Origin: a virus | IMG/VR virus record: IMGVR_UViG_3300023443_000722 | Location: 1-25,837 of that record | DNA: 25,837 nt | Direction: 5' to 3' (one strand) | Shown here: positions 15,389 through 23,460 of the stretch, one piece after another | Layout of the letters: every line of letters starts with the position of its first letter | How positions within the stretch are numbered: position 1 is the stretch's first letter | The notes under the pieces: generated by a model | What the model was told of the DNA's origin: nothing | Seen by the model: the letters and a program-made list of their open reading frames with translations, nothing else | Databases searched by the model: none | Translations under genes and position numbers: made by a program

Positions 15389-15843
15389 TGGCTGTATCAC
15401 TACCTTTCCAACCGTTCGATATTCTCGTAACAGATTTGATCACGGGAGGGCAGAATTATGCGAATGATGTCCTTCATGTTTATTTGTCGGATGTAGCTCC
15501 TGATGTGGTCAATGATACGCTGAAGGCTGATATAGCTGAGATAGCGGTTGGGAATGGTTACGCGGGATCTATTGACGTAAATATTGGCTTTTCTTCTGTC
15601 CGTAAGATATTCACCTTCTTCGGAGACTCTTTCTTACTCACTGCGGCGGGTGGAGACATTGCTCAATGGCAGTGGATAATTCTTTTTAATGAGGATACCA
15701 CTGTAAAGGTAGATCCTTTGATAGGTTTTTGGGACCATGGGCAGAAAGCTAACATCACAAACGGAAATACGCATGAGATATTGTTCAATGGTTCACCTGT
15801 TGGGACACCGGGGAGTTTCTTAACCATGTTGTCATTCGTATGA
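15388..15843 (+). CDS. Small virion protein, tail-tip region (tandem paralogue 2)
   Basis: 151 residues, starting at the ATG 15388 in a TAATG overlap; the in-frame TTG further upstream lies inside the previous gene. It has the same order of motifs as its neighbour and is closer to the family consensus: NDVLHVYLSDVAPDVVND, then LKADIAEIAVGNGYAGSIDV, LLTAAGGDIAQWQWIILFNE and LIGFWDHGQKANITNG. The pair has diverged well beyond recent duplication; shared residues are mainly the AGG-x-I, W-D-H-G and N-G-x-x-x-E-I-L motifs. Two specialised subunits, perhaps in one hetero-oligomeric ring or sheath at the tail end, is an inference. It overlaps the next gene by ATGA. Confidence 0.64.
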   Translation: MAVSLPFQPFDILVTDLITGGQNYANDVLHVYLSDVAPDVVNDTLKADIAEIAVGNGYAGSIDVNIGFSSVRKIFTFFGDSFLLTAAGGDIAQWQWIILFNEDTTVKVDPLIGFWDHGQKANITNGNTHEILFNGSPVGTPGSFLTMLSFV

Positions 15844-16022
15844 GCCTAATCCTGCCGGGTCAGCAGAAGGAAGATGGACGGAGACCTTGCTGTAAGATTC
15901 CACAGAATCTTACCAGGATGCCAACTGGAAATAGAACTTACATCCTGTTGATCTGCAGAGTTTGTCAGGCTGAGCATACGAAGATGTTGCTGGATTACGG
16001 GAAGATGAGAGTTCGGGGCTAA
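15840..16022 (+). CDS. Cys-rich miniprotein, zinc-ribbon-like
   Basis: 60 residues, starting within an ATGA overlap and ending in a TAATG overlap, so it is translationally coupled on both sides. It has Cys17-Cys18 and a C-R-V-C pair (Cys39 and Cys42), then Q-A-E-H-T-K-M and the end LDYGKMRVRG. The spacing of paired cysteines around a two-strand hairpin (RTYILLICRVCQ) suits a small zinc ribbon. I recall similar short Cys-x-x-Cys proteins in this position of other phage tail modules, but the function is not known to me. A structural or assembly role is inferred from location only. Confidence 0.55.
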   Translation: MSLILPGQQKEDGRRPCCKIPQNLTRMPTGNRTYILLICRVCQAEHTKMLLDYGKMRVRG

Positions 16023-16672
16023 TGGGACTCACGTTTCAACAGACGGATGCAGCTGCTCCAAGTGGGCAGCAGACTGCTTGTGATACTCGTGGGGATGGAG
16101 TTTCAGGAGCAGCCCAAGATTACCTTGCTGTGGATGGAGGCGTGGCGGGTGTTGGCGTTGACGTGATGGGAAATACGTTGGCGTTCAGTGACCAGATCTG
16201 TTTGATGATTGAGTTGGAGATTACGGCGATCACGAATTGGTTGTCTGGACTCTGGACGGTTCCCATTAACGTTATTGGAGGCAATGCCGGATTGAAGTGG
16301 GAGGCATTACAGATTTGCCGCTTGGATGTAGGGGGAACTAGTCAAGAGCAGTTGGGGATTCATGATTTTGCCGCTACTCCTGTTCTGATGTCGGCAGGGA
16401 TCCAGTTTGCCCAGGTTAATGCCTCAGCAGTACCGGCTCCGGGTGCTGGCGACAGCATCTACATTCTATGTAATTTCTCTTCCACTGGCTTTGGCGCAGA
16501 TACCGTTACAATGACTCCGGACCAAATAATTACCACTCCTTTTTCAGAATCGGGGATATCGGATCTAGGTCCTGGTCAGATAGTGATGGGAGGATTTGGC
16601 AACCAGTCTACTCTTTTCCCGAAAGAGAGGCCTCCCCGGCCTGAGAATCCTCTTGATATTCTGGTGCCTTAA
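16022..16672 (+). CDS. Putative minor tail protein, unknown fold
   Basis: 216 residues, in a TAATG overlap with the Cys-rich miniprotein. The sequence is beta-rich with few charges (IELEITAITNWLSGLWTVPI, then LKWEALQICRLDVGGTSQ and GDSIYILCNFSSTGFG), and ends in a Pro-rich tail (ERPPRPENPLDILVP) that may be an interaction peptide. I recognise no family or catalytic motif. Alternation of hydrophobic strands suggests a jelly-roll or lectin-like virion protein. It is immediately followed by the hub gene, so it probably sits at the tail tip. Confidence 0.5.
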   Translation: MGLTFQQTDAAAPSGQQTACDTRGDGVSGAAQDYLAVDGGVAGVGVDVMGNTLAFSDQICLMIELEITAITNWLSGLWTVPINVIGGNAGLKWEALQICRLDVGGTSQEQLGIHDFAATPVLMSAGIQFAQVNASAVPAPGAGDSIYILCNFSSTGFGADTVTMTPDQIITTPFSESGISDLGPGQIVMGGFGNQSTLFPKERPPRPENPLDILVP

Positions 16673-16674
16673 AG

Positions 16675-19212
16675 ATGGCTGGCGAGGTTATCTGGCTGGC
16701 CGTCTTGGAGGTTTTTGATACGGTCTCAGGGGTAGAATCCACACTCTACTTCTCGAATGATGCTATCACATCTGGACCGGCAGAGTCTCCTCCGAATCAA
16801 TTCTTTGATCCCCGAATATCTACTCCTTGTAAGATTCGAAGGAGTATGTTTGCTCCGGACACGACCTTTGGGCGTAGTCAGGTAGGTTTTGGAGATTTGG
16901 TCTTGGCTAACGATGACGGGGGACTGGACTTCCTGAATGATTTCAGTTTTGACGGGTACAGGATTACTCAATATCGTGGAGTGAGAGGAGAAGGCGGAAA
17001 GTTCATCAAGGTACTATCAGCCATCATGGATCAAACTGTGATGACTCGTGACGAATTTACGGTTAAGTTGAAGGATAGGCAGACTGAGGTTGAGATAGCA
17101 TTCCAACCTACGAAATATTCAGGTGGAAATGTACTGCCTGATGGGTTGGAAGGTGTGTCAGATCTGGTCGGGAAGCCTAAGCCGATTCTTTATGGGAAGG
17201 TGAGGAACATAGCACCTCCTTTTGTGAATACCTCTAAGCTGATTTACCAGATTAGCGACGGCCCGATTGAGACAATCGAGGCTGTCTACGACTCTGGCAT
17301 TGACTTGTCAAAGTCACCCCGATTGTGGATTCAGGAAACGACTCCAATCTCACAACAGATTAACGCGATTGCTTCTGGAGTGGGTAGTGCGTTTGCATCT
17401 CCGAGGAGGTTTGTAGCGGTTGGTAATCTCGGGGAAATCATAACCTCAGAGGATGGTGCGACCTGGACGTCAAGGGCTAATCCATTTGAGGTGACGGGAC
17501 CGAATCTCTTTGCTGATAACATCAATTGGGTTGCATTTAGTGAAGATCAGGGGAGATGGTTAGCAGTAGGGGATGGGATTGGATCCTCTCCAAGAGGGGG
17601 GCTAGCCACAAGTGATGATGGAATTACCTGGACGCAAAGGACAAGTCCTTTTGTGGCAGGGACTCTGATATTCAGTGCGGTGTATGGGAATACGATTACA
17701 GCTGGGCCAGTGTGGATCATTGGGGCATCTGGGGGTCAGGTGGCAACTTCTCCTGACGCAGAGAACTGGACTGTTAGAGCTACTGACCCGACATCTTTTC
17801 CTGTGTTAGCTCTCATATTTGGGATCGGATTGTTTGTTAAGGTTCTGGGGTCGGTTGGTGAGCAGAAGCTCCAATCTAGTACGGATGGGATTACCTGGAC
17901 AAATAGAAATGCGGGTGTAGATCCGGAGATACTCTTGAGTAGAGGATTCTTTGGTAAAGGGGCTTTTTTAGTGGGAGGGAAGGATACCTCCACAGCTGAG
18001 AGTCCTGATGAAGTCATGACATCTTTTTCTAGGGATGGGATTGCTTGGACTCCACAGCCTCAGAATCAAGGACTGCTCATCAGTGATATCTCCTATAGTG
18101 AGGCTATGGGTAAATGGTTGATATCAGGAGAGAATGAAATTAGTGGAGTCACGAGTCAGATTCTGTCTTCACCCACTGGATTACCTCCTTGGGAAGTGAA
18201 TGATCCTTTGTTCTTCGCAGATGTCACTAGGGGAATTGGGGTGGGTCCTGATATTACTGTCGTTGGAGGTGATTCAGGGAAGATAGCGAGGATAGTTGCT
18301 GCGGCAGAGCTTCCTTACACAACTGAAGAGGAATTATTGAATGACGGTTTAGCTCCTGCTCCTGGGACGTACCGAGCTTTCTTGGGAGGAGGGCTCTTTA
18401 GGTTGGGGTCCCCTGCTTTTGGACAGATTACTGTAGACGCAACTGAGGGGGCAGCGATAGCAGATAGGAGAGCATCTACTCTCTTTGCAAATGTGATCTT
18501 GCAATCAGATTTGATCCTGGAAGATATCAGGCAGGAAGATTTGCCTGCCCTTGATGCAGTTGTTCCTTTCGAGATGGGTTTTTGGTCAGGTACTAGAGAG
18601 ATACTGTCATCTTTGGTTCTGAATCAGATTGCAGAGAGTGCGGGAGCTTGGTGGGGAGTTGATGCGGTGGGGTTCTTTAGGATAGAGCAGTTGATCAATC
18701 CAGAGATCATTCCTCTTTTCAGAACATTTGTTGCTGAGGACATGGTTGAGTGGCTTAGAAGAGGGTTGGTTCAGGATGTGGGAAGAGGGATACCACCGTT
18801 TAGAACCATCGTGAGGTATAGAAGGAACTACACTGTTCAGGATAAAGCTCTTGCTCAGGGTGTGAGTGATTCGAGAAGAGCTGATTTGGGAAAGGAGTTT
18901 GACGACGAGACAGTCCTCAATTCTAATGTTCAGATCGACCACTTGCTGTCTAGAGAGCAAACTTTCACTTCGTTGATCTTTAATCAGGATGATGCCAGGG
19001 CATCAGCAATTAGATTTCAAGGTCTTCGGGGAGTGAAGAGAAATCCTTTCGAGTTTGCTGTGGCGTGTAAGGGGAATGATGGTCTGGATATAGGCATTGG
19101 GGTTGAGATATTTCATGATCGCTTTGGTTTGGAGAATGGACTGAGGACCGTTATTATCGGATACGATCCTGATCCTCCGAATGACACCATCAAATTGACT
19201 GTGTGGGGATAG
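16675..19212 (+). CDS. Tail tip hub protein with inserted beta-propeller
   Basis: 845 residues. Residues 1-230 form a hub-like part: IWLAVLEVFDTVSGVESTLY, GFGDLVLANDDGGLDFLNDF, then GKPKPILYGKVRNIAPP. Residues about 240-540 are five or six repeated blades with Asp-box-like S-x-D-G-x-T-W motifs (SEDGATW at 258, SDDGITW at 313, SPDAENW at 359, STDGITW at 402, SRDGIAW at 452), each after a strand such as RFVAVG, RWLAVGD, VWIIGA or KWLISG. This is a BNR/sialidase-type propeller. After it, the hub part resumes with GGLFRLGSPAFGQITVDATE and a C-terminal half with INPEIIPLFRTF and RYRRNYTV. No sialidase active-site residues can be assigned, so carbohydrate binding is more likely than catalysis. The start follows the previous stop by two bases and has a weak ribosome binding site. 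Confidence 0.72.
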   Translation: MAGEVIWLAVLEVFDTVSGVESTLYFSNDAITSGPAESPPNQFFDPRISTPCKIRRSMFAPDTTFGRSQVGFGDLVLANDDGGLDFLNDFSFDGYRITQYRGVRGEGGKFIKVLSAIMDQTVMTRDEFTVKLKDRQTEVEIAFQPTKYSGGNVLPDGLEGVSDLVGKPKPILYGKVRNIAPPFVNTSKLIYQISDGPIETIEAVYDSGIDLSKSPRLWIQETTPISQQINAIASGVGSAFASPRRFVAVGNLGEIITSEDGATWTSRANPFEVTGPNLFADNINWVAFSEDQGRWLAVGDGIGSSPRGGLATSDDGITWTQRTSPFVAGTLIFSAVYGNTITAGPVWIIGASGGQVATSPDAENWTVRATDPTSFPVLALIFGIGLFVKVLGSVGEQKLQSSTDGITWTNRNAGVDPEILLSRGFFGKGAFLVGGKDTSTAESPDEVMTSFSRDGIAWTPQPQNQGLLISDISYSEAMGKWLISGENEISGVTSQILSSPTGLPPWEVNDPLFFADVTRGIGVGPDITVVGGDSGKIARIVAAAELPYTTEEELLNDGLAPAPGTYRAFLGGGLFRLGSPAFGQITVDATEGAAIADRRASTLFANVILQSDLILEDIRQEDLPALDAVVPFEMGFWSGTREILSSLVLNQIAESAGAWWGVDAVGFFRIEQLINPEIIPLFRTFVAEDMVEWLRRGLVQDVGRGIPPFRTIVRYRRNYTVQDKALAQGVSDSRRADLGKEFDDETVLNSNVQIDHLLSREQTFTSLIFNQDDARASAIRFQGLRGVKRNPFEFAVACKGNDGLDIGIGVEIFHDRFGLENGLRTVIIGYDPDPPNDTIKLTVWG

Positions 19213-19213
19213 C

Positions 19214-20074
19214 ATGGCTAATCTACTGTTGGCTTTTCCGAATCTCGTTGATGATGCTCTGCTGTCTAATGGAAGGTATGTTTCCAGACTACCCAGAGAG
19301 AATGTTCAGGATAATCGAATTCGTAGAGTTGCGAGGACACTGACAGCTGCTTTAGTGGATACGGTGATGGACGTTGATCTTGGGACTTCTCGTATCATCA
19401 GGGTTGTCTCCATCTTGGCACACAACGCTTCTCTGACAGCGACTATTAGGATACGGGGCGGGGATGACCCGACGTTCACTCTGTTCAACTTCGACACGGG
19501 GTTCTTCAGAGTCTACGAGCTTATCTATCCAACAGCAACATTGTCTTGGGGAGATGCTGGATTGTGGGATGGAAGGTTAGGTCAGGCAGAGCTTGATGCG
19601 GGAGTTCCGTCTCCAATTCATGTGGTTCTCAATCCGATCAACAAAGGTAGGTACTGGAGAGTTGAGTGGAATGATGTTACTAATCCGGACGGGTATATAG
19701 AGTTTGGAAAGCTAATCATTTCTCCTGGATATACTCCCTCGATCAACATGAAAAGGGGAGTGCAGATGGGATATGAAACCACCTCAACGAGGACTGAGAC
19801 AGATGGTGGAGCCATATTTCATAATCCGAGGATCAGAAGGAGAGAGTTCCAGTTCACAGTCCCCAATATTCCTGAGAATGAGGCTTGGGTGAAGTTGTTC
19901 GACATACCTAGGGATAGGGGGACAAGTGAGCCACTGTTGGCAGTCTACGACCCGGAGGATACGTTCTTGTTGGACAGACGAACTGTTTGGGGGAGTTTGA
20001 GAAGGCTCTCTCCTTTACAGATTCCGTTTGCTCACCATGCTGAGCAAGGATTTTCACTAGTAGAGGAGCTGTAA
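19214..20074 (+). CDS. Minor tail protein with discoidin-like domain
   Basis: 286 residues. The N-terminal part (ENVQDNRIRRVART, then DTVMDVDLGTSRIIRVVSIL and HNASLTATIRIRG) is typical of a galactose-binding-like (F5/8, discoidin) sandwich. GRYWRVEWNDVTNPDGYIE and FGKLIISPGYTPSINM follow, the conserved R-Y-W-R-V-E and G-x-L-x-I/L-G/S-P pattern. The C-terminal half (ETTSTRTETDGGAIFHN, then RRREFQFTVPNIPENEAW) matches phage minor tail proteins that pair with the hub gene. The role is a tail-tip component with possible glycan binding. It starts one base after the hub stop and its ribosome binding site overlaps the hub end. Confidence 0.7.
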   Translation: MANLLLAFPNLVDDALLSNGRYVSRLPRENVQDNRIRRVARTLTAALVDTVMDVDLGTSRIIRVVSILAHNASLTATIRIRGGDDPTFTLFNFDTGFFRVYELIYPTATLSWGDAGLWDGRLGQAELDAGVPSPIHVVLNPINKGRYWRVEWNDVTNPDGYIEFGKLIISPGYTPSINMKRGVQMGYETTSTRTETDGGAIFHNPRIRRREFQFTVPNIPENEAWVKLFDIPRDRGTSEPLLAVYDPEDTFLLDRRTVWGSLRRLSPLQIPFAHHAEQGFSLVEEL

Positions 20075-20075
20075 C

Positions 20076-20564
20076 ATGTCAGTCATCCTGAATGGAAACG
20101 AGTATGACCTGGCTGACTTTGTCGGGCCTGACGGCAGGGGATACACAAACGTCAATCCCGACACAGGCTTGCCGTTCTTTCCTGATTCGATCTTCTCGGA
20201 TATGTTGGCGGAGATCGATTCAGCCCTTACCTCCTATGATGTGAGTGCTTTTATTGCGGGTACTCCTTCTGGTCTTGATGTTGTTTTCCAGTTCGTGGCT
20301 GTTAGGAATGTGACCTTTGCAGATGACTTTACTGGATCTTTAGGGATAAGTAGAGTGGTTACTACTGCGACTCGGGAATATGTCATACAGAAGAATGGAG
20401 GACAAGTTGGAACTCTGACATTCACTAATGCTGGAGGGGTGGATGGAGTCTTTGTGACCTCGGGAGGATCTACAACTCTAATACCTGGGGACATCATTTC
20501 TATACTTGCTCCGGCTGCGGCAGACGCTACGCTGGAGGATGTCGCGGTTACTTTCAAAGGATAG
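20076..20564 (+). CDS. Fibre head-like / minor tail protein
   Basis: 162 residues with GAGGAG ribosome binding site about eight bases from the ATG. The first 70 residues (NGNEYDLADFVGPDGRGYTN, then PDSIFSDMLAEIDSALTSYD) look like an attachment segment. Residues about 85-162 form a beta domain with REYVIQKNGGQVGTLTFTNA, GGVDGVFVTSGGSTTLIPGD and IISILAPAAADATLEDVAVT. The N-G-x-x-I/V-G-T-L-T-F, G-D-x-x-x-x-x-A-P and D-A-T-x-x-x-x-x-x-x-x-x-G order is frequent in C-terminal domains of phage tail fibres and minor tail proteins. It probably acts as an adaptor or knob for the large adhesin that follows. Confidence 0.65.
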   Translation: MSVILNGNEYDLADFVGPDGRGYTNVNPDTGLPFFPDSIFSDMLAEIDSALTSYDVSAFIAGTPSGLDVVFQFVAVRNVTFADDFTGSLGISRVVTTATREYVIQKNGGQVGTLTFTNAGGVDGVFVTSGGSTTLIPGDIISILAPAAADATLEDVAVTFKG

Positions 20565-20571
20565 TCTCTTG
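20556..20571 (+). promoter_or_regulatory. Ribosome binding site and TTG start for the large adhesin
   Basis: AAAGGA (20556-20561) is followed by seven bases and TTG (20569-20571). It overlaps the stop codon of the previous gene (20562-20564). Upstream in-frame alternatives are ATG 20539, whose GGAGG is directly adjacent to it, and TTG 20506; both would overlap the previous gene and give an arginine-rich, untypical N-terminus. Confidence 0.55.
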
Positions 20572-23460
20572 GGTTACCAACCTCCATTTACTTCAAGGTC
20601 TTTCGCTCCCGTCACTAACCTGGTGGGAGAGTTTGGAGTTAACATCACGACGGAGGCGTTGAGCTACATCCTCCCGGCCAACTTTGATTCTGAGAGTTGG
20701 TCGATGGTGTTCTGGTTCGTCCCGAATTGGGCGAACACGGATGGTCTCCGCCATGTCATTGCGCAGATCCGTCTTTCAGATGCGGATAACGTGACTATTG
20801 AGAAGGATGCTGCAGGAGATCTGCTTATAACCTATGTGGGTTTCTCTCAAGTAACAGAGGTGACTAGAACGGTTGCCTTCTCTGCTGGCACTCCGGTGTT
20901 TGTAGGGATAGGAAAAGATGGGAAAGGAAATGTAGCACCTTCATTCAATAGGAACTACGTCACCATTGCGGCGGACCAAAATGGAGATGGCTCACTTGAG
21001 TATGTCTTCAAGGGTCCATTCGGATTCCCGCCAGATATCAATCGCATGGAACAAGGAACTTACACCCTTTATGTGGGATCAGACTTTGAATTCAATGATC
21101 CTCTAGATGGGACTGTTTCCATTCAAATTACAAATAACCAGGATCAAGCCGCTATTGGTGACAGATTCAATGGTGGTGATGGGTTGGCCTTGGTGGGTGA
21201 GGATGGTTGGATAGGGCGTTGGTGTGAGTTCCTGGTGATCTCTATTTCTGCAGAAGCTTCTGGGAATGTTCGGGCTGACACTCGAGAGGGAGCTCTGGAT
21301 ATAATGGATGTGACTGATCCGGGGACAGGGAAGTTGGTCTTCGATCAGGCCGATGAGGATTTCGTTGACTTTGGAAACACTGAGATTTTTAATGGTCTAG
21401 CCGCAGGAACATTCTTCTTTGACTTCGAGAATAAGAACACTTCTCAAGGGAAGATCCTAGCGGGTAGGTTCCCGATTAACCCCAATACTAGAAGACAGTG
21501 GCTGGCTTCTTTTGCTGGATTAGGAGAGTTGGATTTTCAGATCAACATTGACCCAAGTCCTGGGGGAGAGAACGGTAATATCCACTCCCAAACTAGATAC
21601 GCTCAGTTGGGCCAGAGGATATGTTGGATTGTTAGGTACGATGGGTCAGAGCCGGATGATATAGGACCGACAGGAAAGGTAAGGTTCTTTTGGGCTGTTT
21701 ACTCTTCTACAGGTGCGATCGGTGTACCGTTCCCAGCTCCGCTGAATCCTGAGAGGATCTGGACTCCCTTCATAGAGATTCCGGCCTCTGATCTGTTAAA
21801 TAATGGGACAGGTCCTGTACCAACTACGTTCAAGAGTGCGATCAGTGCTACCAACTATAGATGGTCCTCTTTTGATGATCAGCAAGTCAGCGAAATGACA
21901 GGGGACTTCCACGATTTCCGCCAGAATCTAACCAGAGCCCTTGGTGTAGATGAGATTCTAGCATTGAATCCGAGCGAGTTTGTTAGGAGTCAATGGACTC
22001 ATCGTTGGGGCATGGTTCTGAATGCTGCGGGAGAGGTTCCGGATGATTATGGATCGGGCCTTGATGGGAGTATGGAGACTGTTGGGGGAGATGGTCCGGA
22101 TGAGGCCAGTGATGACCGGAGCTTCCGCCATGGACAGTTCCCTGAAGTGATCGAAGAAGGTGTCTTTGCCTTCGATGGAGTGGATGACCTTATTCTCACC
22201 TCAGATCCGGGGGATGTGGCTGATATTGAATCCACTCGTCTTTCTCTTCCTGGGGATGGGAATGCTTTGGGAGGGAATACAGCCACCACTCCTAATGACA
22301 CTGCTTTTGATGTGTTGGTTGGAGACTTGGACCTACGAATTGATATGAAAAGGGACAAGTACTCGGATGCAGAGAATCAGTTCAACTCTCAATTATTGAT
22401 AGGTAAGGCTAGTGGTGGTCCTAACGATAGGACCTTCACGTGGTCATTTGCAGGCTTCATGACACAGAGAATGATCGTCTATGACACGACAGGAAGCTCT
22501 GTAGGAGATTGGACATTCGTAGAATTCCTTCCGAAGACGTTGGATGGTAAACGTCTCTGGTTTAGGGTAACAGCTGAGTTAGATGATGGGGCAGGGAATA
22601 GAGTAGCGAAATTCTATTACTCGGAGACTTGGGATGGAGTCTCGGCGGACGATGGTCAGACTTGGATCCTTCATGAGACTGTGTCTTTCGTTGGAGTGAT
22701 TGCGAATCCATTGGATGCGAGTCCGGGTTCGAATATGTCAATTGGGGCTCATTCGGGCAATCAATTTGCTAGGCTGAGGGCTGACGTATTTCGAGCTCAG
22801 GTTCGGGACGGGATCGATGGGACGATTGTTTACGATCCTAACTTTGAGGCCGAGGCCCCTGGCACGACATCTTTCTCAGAGGATGCGAATGCTCTGACTG
22901 TGACTATCAACCAGAATGGAGATCCTCAGGCTGAGATCACCAACGGATTGCAGAGGGTAACCTGGGGATGGTGGGGACGGATCGGTAGGATCGATGCTGG
23001 ACCGTTGGAAACTATCTTCGGGAGATTTGATGGATCTGATAACCAATTCCGAATAGTTCGCAATGGAGCCGACATTCGGGTTGAGATCTCTAGTGGAGGG
23101 GCATCGGAATCTGATTTTGCTGACTTCACCTTGGGGATGCAGCCAGGAGAGAAGTGGAAGTTCATAGTAACCTACGTTGGATCGGGAGCTTATGGACATG
23201 CTCAGCTTGATCTGCCGAGAGGAGTTAGGGTTACTCTTTACGCTTATCTCTTTGACCCAATAACAGGGTTGTGGGGATCCCGTCAGGAGCCTACTCCTGT
23301 GGTCACTGGAATTATTCCTCAAGCTTTAGTTCCTTCGGCTCTGGGCTATGTCTGGGCTAATTCATCCTTCCTGGGTGAGGTTGACGAGACTAGGATCTGG
23401 AATGATCGAGTTCTGGATAGGGTAGAAGCTGACCAGGAAACAGTGTACCAGACATCATGA
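20569..23460 (+). CDS. Large tail adhesin with several LamG/concanavalin-like domains
   Basis: About 963 residues from the TTG at 20569. Several beta-sandwich domains of the LamG/concanavalin type are visible. The first begins TEALSYILPANFDSESW and has FWFVPNW; the second begins KLVFDQADEDFVDFGN and has ICWIVRYDGSEPDDIG; the third begins FAFDGVDDLILTSDP and has LWFRVTAELDDGAGNRVAKF; the last begins LQRVTWGWWGRIGRID and has WKFIVTYVGSG. The domain type, glycine/Asp turns and absence of catalytic motifs fit carbohydrate or surface binding. Residues near DNA 22735-22940 (IGAHSG, then APGTTSFSEDANALTVTI) are shared with the 396-residue protein downstream. It probably forms the main receptor-binding appendage. 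The end overlaps the next start by ATGA. Confidence 0.72.
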   Translation: MGYQPPFTSRSFAPVTNLVGEFGVNITTEALSYILPANFDSESWSMVFWFVPNWANTDGLRHVIAQIRLSDADNVTIEKDAAGDLLITYVGFSQVTEVTRTVAFSAGTPVFVGIGKDGKGNVAPSFNRNYVTIAADQNGDGSLEYVFKGPFGFPPDINRMEQGTYTLYVGSDFEFNDPLDGTVSIQITNNQDQAAIGDRFNGGDGLALVGEDGWIGRWCEFLVISISAEASGNVRADTREGALDIMDVTDPGTGKLVFDQADEDFVDFGNTEIFNGLAAGTFFFDFENKNTSQGKILAGRFPINPNTRRQWLASFAGLGELDFQINIDPSPGGENGNIHSQTRYAQLGQRICWIVRYDGSEPDDIGPTGKVRFFWAVYSSTGAIGVPFPAPLNPERIWTPFIEIPASDLLNNGTGPVPTTFKSAISATNYRWSSFDDQQVSEMTGDFHDFRQNLTRALGVDEILALNPSEFVRSQWTHRWGMVLNAAGEVPDDYGSGLDGSMETVGGDGPDEASDDRSFRHGQFPEVIEEGVFAFDGVDDLILTSDPGDVADIESTRLSLPGDGNALGGNTATTPNDTAFDVLVGDLDLRIDMKRDKYSDAENQFNSQLLIGKASGGPNDRTFTWSFAGFMTQRMIVYDTTGSSVGDWTFVEFLPKTLDGKRLWFRVTAELDDGAGNRVAKFYYSETWDGVSADDGQTWILHETVSFVGVIANPLDASPGSNMSIGAHSGNQFARLRADVFRAQVRDGIDGTIVYDPNFEAEAPGTTSFSEDANALTVTINQNGDPQAEITNGLQRVTWGWWGRIGRIDAGPLETIFGRFDGSDNQFRIVRNGADIRVEISSGGASESDFADFTLGMQPGEKWKFIVTYVGSGAYGHAQLDLPRGVRVTLYAYLFDPITGLWGSRQEPTPVVTGIIPQALVPSALGYVWANSSFLGEVDETRIWNDRVLDRVEADQETVYQTS

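Noticed and set aside
16675-19212. Sialidase activity for the hub propeller
   Set aside because: Asp-box motifs are structural and no arginine triad or catalytic Tyr/Glu set could be assigned, so only a propeller fold is claimed.
20506-20568. Upstream starts (TTG 20506, ATG 20539) for the large adhesin
   Set aside because: Both overlap the previous gene, encode an arginine-rich stretch unlike the rest of the protein and lack a properly spaced ribosome binding site.
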